From Candidatus Gastranaerophilales bacterium (GTDB lineage Bacteria; Cyanobacteriota; Vampirovibrionia; Gastranaerophilales; Gastranaerophilaceae): DNA of 64,000 nucleotides. The stretch is taken from positions 1-64,000 of the forward strand of contig CAAFVD010000094.1 in NCBI GenBank assembly GCA_900766355.1, given 5' to 3'. Below are positions 60,450 through 64,000 of this stretch, piece after piece (positions within the stretch are counted from its first letter, which is position 1; the number at the start of each line of letters is the position of its first letter). A program made the translations under genes and the position numbers. Below the pieces are notes generated by a model that saw only the letters and a program-made list of their open reading frames with translations, made no database searches and had not been told where the DNA came from.

Positions 60450-62285
60450 TTACTCTTTAACATATTCTGCATCAATAACGTCATCATCATTGTTTTTCTT
60501 ATCTTCTGTAGAAGATGAATTGTTTTCTGTTTGAGCAGTATCATCTTTTTGAACTTGTTCATAAGCTTTTTGAGAAATTCCAAACATTGTTTGTTGAAGT
60601 TCTTCTGAAAGTTTTTTAAGTTCTTCTGTTGATTTTTCTTCATCAACTGCTTTTTTAAGAGCATCTTTTTGTTCGTTCAATTTTTTCAAATCATCTTCTG
60701 CAATTTTGCCTTCAAAATCTTTAGTTAATCTTTCAGCAGATGTGATTAAAGAGTTTGCGTTGTTTTTGATTTCTGCAGATTCTTTTTTCTTCTTATCTTC
60801 AGCTGCGTTTGCTTCAGCTTCTTTAACCATCTTATCAATATCAGATTCAGTTAAGTTAGAAGAATTTGTAATTGTGATTTTTTGTTCTTTGTTTGTAGCT
60901 TTATCTTTTGCAGAAACATTAACAATACCGTTAGCATCAATATCAAATGTAACTTCGATTTGAGGAATACCTCTCATTGCAGGTGCGATACCTTCCAATC
61001 TGAACATACCTAATGATTTGTTATCAGATGACATTGGTCTTTCACCTTGAAGGACATTGATATCAACGGCTGTTTGGTTATTTTCAGCAGTTGAGAATAC
61101 TTGTGATTTTGAAACAGGGATTGTTGTGTTACGAGGAACTAAAGGTGTCATTACACCACCCATAGTTTCAATACCCAATGTTAATGGAGTTACATCTAAC
61201 AATACGATGTCTTTAACTTCACCAGCTAATACACCAGCTTGAACTGCAGCACCAACGGCAACAACTTCATCAGGGTTTACTGATTGGTTAGGTTCTTTAC
61301 CTGTATATTCTTTTACTAATTGTTGAACTGCTGGAATACGAGTAGAACCACCAACTAATACAACTTCATTAATTTCGTTCTTACCAAGACCTGCATCTTT
61401 TAGAGCTTGTTCTACAGGTTTTTTACATCTTTCTAACAAGTCATAAGATAATTCTTCGAATTTAGCTCTTGTTAATGTTAAGTCTAAGTGTTTAGGACCG
61501 TTTGCATCAGCAGTAATGAATGGTAAGTTGATATTTGTTTCTACAACTGATGACAATTCACATTTAGCTTTTTCTGCAGCTTCTTTAATACGTTGCATAG
61601 CTTGTTTGTCACCTGTTAAATCAATACCTTCTTGTTTCTTGAATTCTTCACAAATCCAATCCATAATTTTTTGGTCGAAGTCATCACCACCTAAGTGAGT
61701 ATCACCTGATGTTGATAATACTTCGTGTACACCATCACCGATTTCTAGAATAGAAACATCAAATGTACCACCACCTAAGTCGAATACCAAAACTTTTTCT
61801 GATTGGTCTTTTTCAAGTCCATAAGCAAGAGCAGCTGCAGTAGGTTCGTTTACGATACGAAGAACGTCTAAACCTGCGATTTTACCAGCGTCTTTTGTTG
61901 CTTGTCTTTGAGCATCGTTAAAATATGCAGGAACTGTAATAACTGCAGATGTAACTTTTTCTCCAAGATAAGAACTTGCATCATCAGCTAATTTTCTCAA
62001 AATCATTGCAGAAATTTCTTGTGGAGTATAATCTTTACCATCTATATTCTTTTTGTAATCTTCGCCCATGTGACGTTTGATAGATGCGATAGTTTTATCA
62101 GGGTTTAAGATAGCTTGTCTTTTTGCTAATTGACCAACTAATCTTTCACCTGTTTTTGAAAATCCAACGATAGAAGGAGTTGTTCTCATACCTTCTGCGT
62201 TAGCTATAACGGTTGGTTTACCACCTTCCATAACTGCTACAACTGAGTTTGTTGTACCTAAGTCAATACCAATTGTCTTTGCCAT
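60450..62285 (-). CDS. dnaK: Chaperone protein DnaK (Hsp70)
   Basis: ATP-dependent Hsp70 chaperone, cytoplasmic, working with DnaJ and GrpE. The 611-residue protein shows GIDLGTTNSVVAVMEGG at the N terminus, VPAYFNDAQRQATKDAGKIAG-type sequence, VFDLGGGTFDVSIL, VLVGGSTRIPAVQ, the substrate-binding domain (PLTLGIETMGGVMTPLV) and a helical lid. The end AEYVKE resembles the usual C-terminal E-E-V-D-like motif only loosely. AAGGAG precedes the ATG. No dnaJ, grpE or clear CIRCE operator is adjacent. Confidence 0.98.
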   Translation of the reverse strand: MAKTIGIDLGTTNSVVAVMEGGKPTVIANAEGMRTTPSIVGFSKTGERLVGQLAKRQAILNPDKTIASIKRHMGEDYKKNIDGKDYTPQEISAMILRKLADDASSYLGEKVTSAVITVPAYFNDAQRQATKDAGKIAGLDVLRIVNEPTAAALAYGLEKDQSEKVLVFDLGGGTFDVSILEIGDGVHEVLSTSGDTHLGGDDFDQKIMDWICEEFKKQEGIDLTGDKQAMQRIKEAAEKAKCELSSVVETNINLPFITADANGPKHLDLTLTRAKFEELSYDLLERCKKPVEQALKDAGLGKNEINEVVLVGGSTRIPAVQQLVKEYTGKEPNQSVNPDEVVAVGAAVQAGVLAGEVKDIVLLDVTPLTLGIETMGGVMTPLVPRNTTIPVSKSQVFSTAENNQTAVDINVLQGERPMSSDNKSLGMFRLEGIAPAMRGIPQIEVTFDIDANGIVNVSAKDKATNKEQKITITNSSNLTESDIDKMVKEAEANAAEDKKKKESAEIKNNANSLITSAERLTKDFEGKIAEDDLKKLNEQKDALKKAVDEEKSTEELKKLSEELQQTMFGISQKAYEQVQKDDTAQTENNSSSTEDKKNNDDDVIDAEYVKE

Positions 62286-62501
62286 AATATATATCTCCTT
62301 TAAAAAATAACTTTCATTTGTTTTTACATTATCATTTAAGCACTTTTTTTTTAGAAACTTAAAAAAATAAACAAAAAATTAATATTTCATTTTAAAATAT
62401 TAATTTTTGATAAAAATCTTATATTAATAATCAATGAATTGCTAAATATATGTCTTTTTGTTATTATTGATGTGTCAAAATTTATAGAGAGGGATATAAA
62501 T

Positions 62502-63311
62502 ATGGATTTAATGAAGGGAAAAAAGGGTGTTATATTTGGTGTGTCTAACACTCATGGTATAGCTTATGCTATCGCTAAACAACTTCACGAAGCTGGTGCA
62601 GAAATCGCATTTACTTATGCTGGTGAAGCTATGGAAAAAAGAGTTAAACCTATTGCAGAAAGCATGGGGGCTAAAATTATAATGAGTTGTGATGTTACAA
62701 AAGAAGATGAAGTAAAAGCTGTATTCAACGAATGTGAAAAAGTTTACGGTAAACTTGATTTTGTAGTTCATGCCGTAGCTTTTGCTCCAAAAGAAGCTTT
62801 AATGGGCAGATTTGTTGATACTTCAGTTGATGCTTGGAATACAGCATTAGGTGTTAGTGCATATTCTCTTGTAACAGTTGCTCGTAACGCTGAACCTATT
62901 ATGAACGAAGGTTCTTCAATCTTTGCTTTAACATATCTTGGTTCTATCAAATCTGTACCAAGCTACAACGTAATGGGTGTAGCTAAAGCAGCACTTGAAT
63001 CAGCTATGAGATTCTTAGCAGTAGATTTAGGACCTAAAGGAATTAGAGTTAATTGTCTATCTTCAGGTGCAGTTAAAACTCTTGCTTCAATGGGTATTTC
63101 AGGTTTCTCAAAAATGTTAAAAGCTGCTGTAGCAAGATCACCTCTTGCTAGAAATGTTTCTCTTGATGATGTAGGTAGAGCTGGTTTATTCTTAGCTTCT
63201 GATTTATCTTCAGGTACAACTGGTGAAGTTCTTTACTGTGACTGTGGTTGTAATTCTGCTTATGCATCAGCAAAAGAAATGGATATTATTTCTAATAATA
63301 TTGAATTATAA
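62502..63311 (+). CDS. fabI: Enoyl-[acyl-carrier-protein] reductase (NADH) FabI
   Basis: Reduces trans-2-enoyl-ACP, the last step of each fatty acid elongation cycle. The 269-residue short-chain dehydrogenase has the NADH loop GVSNTHGIAYAIAK, the catalytic pair Tyr155 and Lys162 (YNVMGVAK) with a second Tyr in ALTYLGS, and RSPLARNVSLDDVG. The family C terminus, usually D-[AG]-G-[YF]-N, here reads YCDCGCNSAYAS, with three cysteines. GAGAGGG fits ATG 62502; an in-frame codon at 62439 would add a non-conserved extension. A terminator follows. Confidence 0.95.
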   Translation: MDLMKGKKGVIFGVSNTHGIAYAIAKQLHEAGAEIAFTYAGEAMEKRVKPIAESMGAKIIMSCDVTKEDEVKAVFNECEKVYGKLDFVVHAVAFAPKEALMGRFVDTSVDAWNTALGVSAYSLVTVARNAEPIMNEGSSIFALTYLGSIKSVPSYNVMGVAKAALESAMRFLAVDLGPKGIRVNCLSSGAVKTLASMGISGFSKMLKAAVARSPLARNVSLDDVGRAGLFLASDLSSGTTGEVLYCDCGCNSAYASAKEMDIISNNIEL

Positions 63312-63330
63312 GAATATAGTAGATATTAAT

Positions 63331-63370
63331 AAAAAGACACCTATAATAAATTGTTGTAGGTGTCTTTTTT
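63331..63370 (+). terminator. Terminator after fabI
   Basis: A 13-base stem, AAAAAGACACCTA with TAGGTGTCTTTTT (63331-63343 and 63357-63369), has flanking T bases. It lies 19 bases after the stop. Confidence 0.9.
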
Positions 63371-63389
63371 GTATCATTACGTAAACTTT

Positions 63390-63418
63390 TTGTTTTATCT
63401 GTATTTGTTTTATATAAT
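63390..63418 (+). promoter_or_regulatory. Candidate promoter of fliP
   Basis: TTGTTT (63390-63395), 17 bases and TATAAT (63413-63418) lie 41 bases before the fliP ATG. It looks like a housekeeping promoter, not a flagellar sigma-28 one. Confidence 0.5.
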
Positions 63419-63458
63419 AAAATAGATAACTAGATTTTAAATAGGGATAGTGAGAAAT

Positions 63459-64000
63459 ATGAATAGAAAACTGAAATATGTACTGTTTGGATTTTTAATG
63501 TCTTTTTTAACAGTAATTCCAGCTTGCGCAGCTCCTGTGTCATTTCCTAATATAAACATTGGAATGCAACCTGCTAACACACCACAAGATTTTACAAACG
63601 GTGTTCAAATCGTTATTTGGTTGACTATATTAACATTAGCACCAAGTATTTTTATAATGACAACGTCATTTATAAGAATTGTTATTGTGTTATCGTTGAC
63701 CAGACAAGCTTTAGGGGTAAACACTTTACCTCCAAATCAAGTAATTACAAGTTTAGCGTTGATTTTGACATTTTTTGTTATGTCACCAACTCTAAACCAA
63801 ATTAATGACAAAGCTTTACAACCTTATATGAAAAGTCAAATTACACAACAGGCTGCGATAGATAGAGCAATTGTCCCAATAAGGGATTTTATGTTTAAAC
63901 AAACAAACGAAAAAGAACTCGCACTTTTTGTAAGAATGGGTAAAATAGAAAAACCTAAAAATAAAGATGATGTTCCAACATATTGTTTGTTACCTGCATT
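63459..64000 (+). CDS. fliP: Flagellar biosynthesis protein FliP (partial, runs off the right edge)
   Basis: FliP forms the core ring of the flagellar type III export gate in the inner membrane. The 180 residues present include a signal peptide (about 1-24, ending ACAA), a first membrane segment and the family hallmarks WLTILTLAPSIFIMTTSFIRIVIVLSL-like sequence, RQALGVNTLPPNQVI, TFFVMSPTLNQIN, RAIVPIRDFMFKQT and the start of the ELALF segment. The family is about 250 residues, so roughly the last third is missing. GGGATAGTGAG precedes the ATG. The gene is apart from fliO, which lies at 6938. Confidence 0.95.
   Translation, partial: MNRKLKYVLFGFLMSFLTVIPACAAPVSFPNINIGMQPANTPQDFTNGVQIVIWLTILTLAPSIFIMTTSFIRIVIVLSLTRQALGVNTLPPNQVITSLALILTFFVMSPTLNQINDKALQPYMKSQITQQAAIDRAIVPIRDFMFKQTNEKELALFVRMGKIEKPKNKDDVPTYCLLPA

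Noticed and set aside
62286..62350. Possible CIRCE (HrcA) operator before dnaK
   Set aside because: Only a partial GTGCTTAA half is seen on the minus strand; the paired GAGTGCTAA arm is missing.
63617..63805. 62-residue plus-strand frame near the right edge
   Set aside because: Lies out of frame inside fliP, whose own frame stays open to the end of the window with clear FliP motifs.
1..64000. CRISPR arrays, insertion sequences, prophage
   Set aside because: No regularly spaced direct repeats, no transposase, integrase or phage structural protein was recognised.

Overview
The window is AT-rich and densely coded. It reads as chromosomal DNA of a Gram-negative, flagellated, non-photosynthetic, fermentative bacterium. 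The best fit is the gut Melainabacteria (Candidatus Gastranaerophilales), the non-photosynthetic sister group of Cyanobacteria. This is inferred from the combination of lipid A genes (lpxI, lpxB), flagellar export genes (fliO, fliP), a minCDE operon, an ADP-forming acyl-CoA synthetase, and many small lineage-type proteins with an N-terminal Phe-x-Gly signature. No 16S gene or marker concatenation is present to prove it. No phage, insertion sequence or CRISPR array was seen.

Layout. 1-5562: a radical SAM protein, an ADP-forming acyl-CoA synthetase with a Cys-rich tail, two small lineage proteins, prfB with an intact programmed +1 frameshift, and a flavin reductase. 5566-6864 is a divergent histidine kinase. 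6938-16747 is one tight co-directional run with overlaps or short gaps: fliO, a NeuB-type nonulosonate synthase, a KdsC-type phosphatase, a TPR protein, lysC, a secreted protein, aroC-aroK-aroB, lpxI and lpxB. It links flagellar export, surface sugar, amino acid and lipid A synthesis. 16836-23990: lineage proteins, a phosphodiester-glycosidase-type exoprotein and a PhoU-like/Pit phosphate pair. 24067-28376 (minus strand): minC-minD-minE and a GH57 alpha-glucan enzyme. 28598-37776: a CheR-like methyltransferase, an SF1 helicase with a C-terminal nuclease domain, a three-gene signalling unit (histidine kinase, receiver, degenerate GspE/PilB-like ATPase) and small proteins. 38160-45621: rimO, a secreted TPR protein, a dihydrouridine synthase, a putative zinc metallopeptidase and an F-x-G protein. 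45638-52126: GH38 mannosidase, purA, an NfnA-type flavoprotein, lpdA-lipA. 52123-60084: large lineage-specific proteins, tRNA-Ser(CGA), a U32 peptidase-family protein, a YqeG-type phosphatase and a Ski2-like helicase. 60085-64000: a repeat-bearing intergenic stretch, dnaK, fabI and the start of fliP, which runs off the right edge.

The most interesting signal cuts across these regions. At least seven otherwise unrelated proteins carry a short F-[KRT]-G element within about 55 residues of the N terminus, behind an Asn/Ser/Lys-rich lead. They include a methyltransferase, a Ski2-like helicase, a repeat-like protein, Pro-rich and single-membrane-helix proteins, and two more carry a related F-G element. 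Several share upstream DNA elements: AATAGCAAAAATT, or ATACTTTATATA. Together this suggests a co-regulated, commonly targeted protein set that I cannot match to a described system. Housekeeping calls are firm. Functions of the lineage-specific proteins are not known to me.
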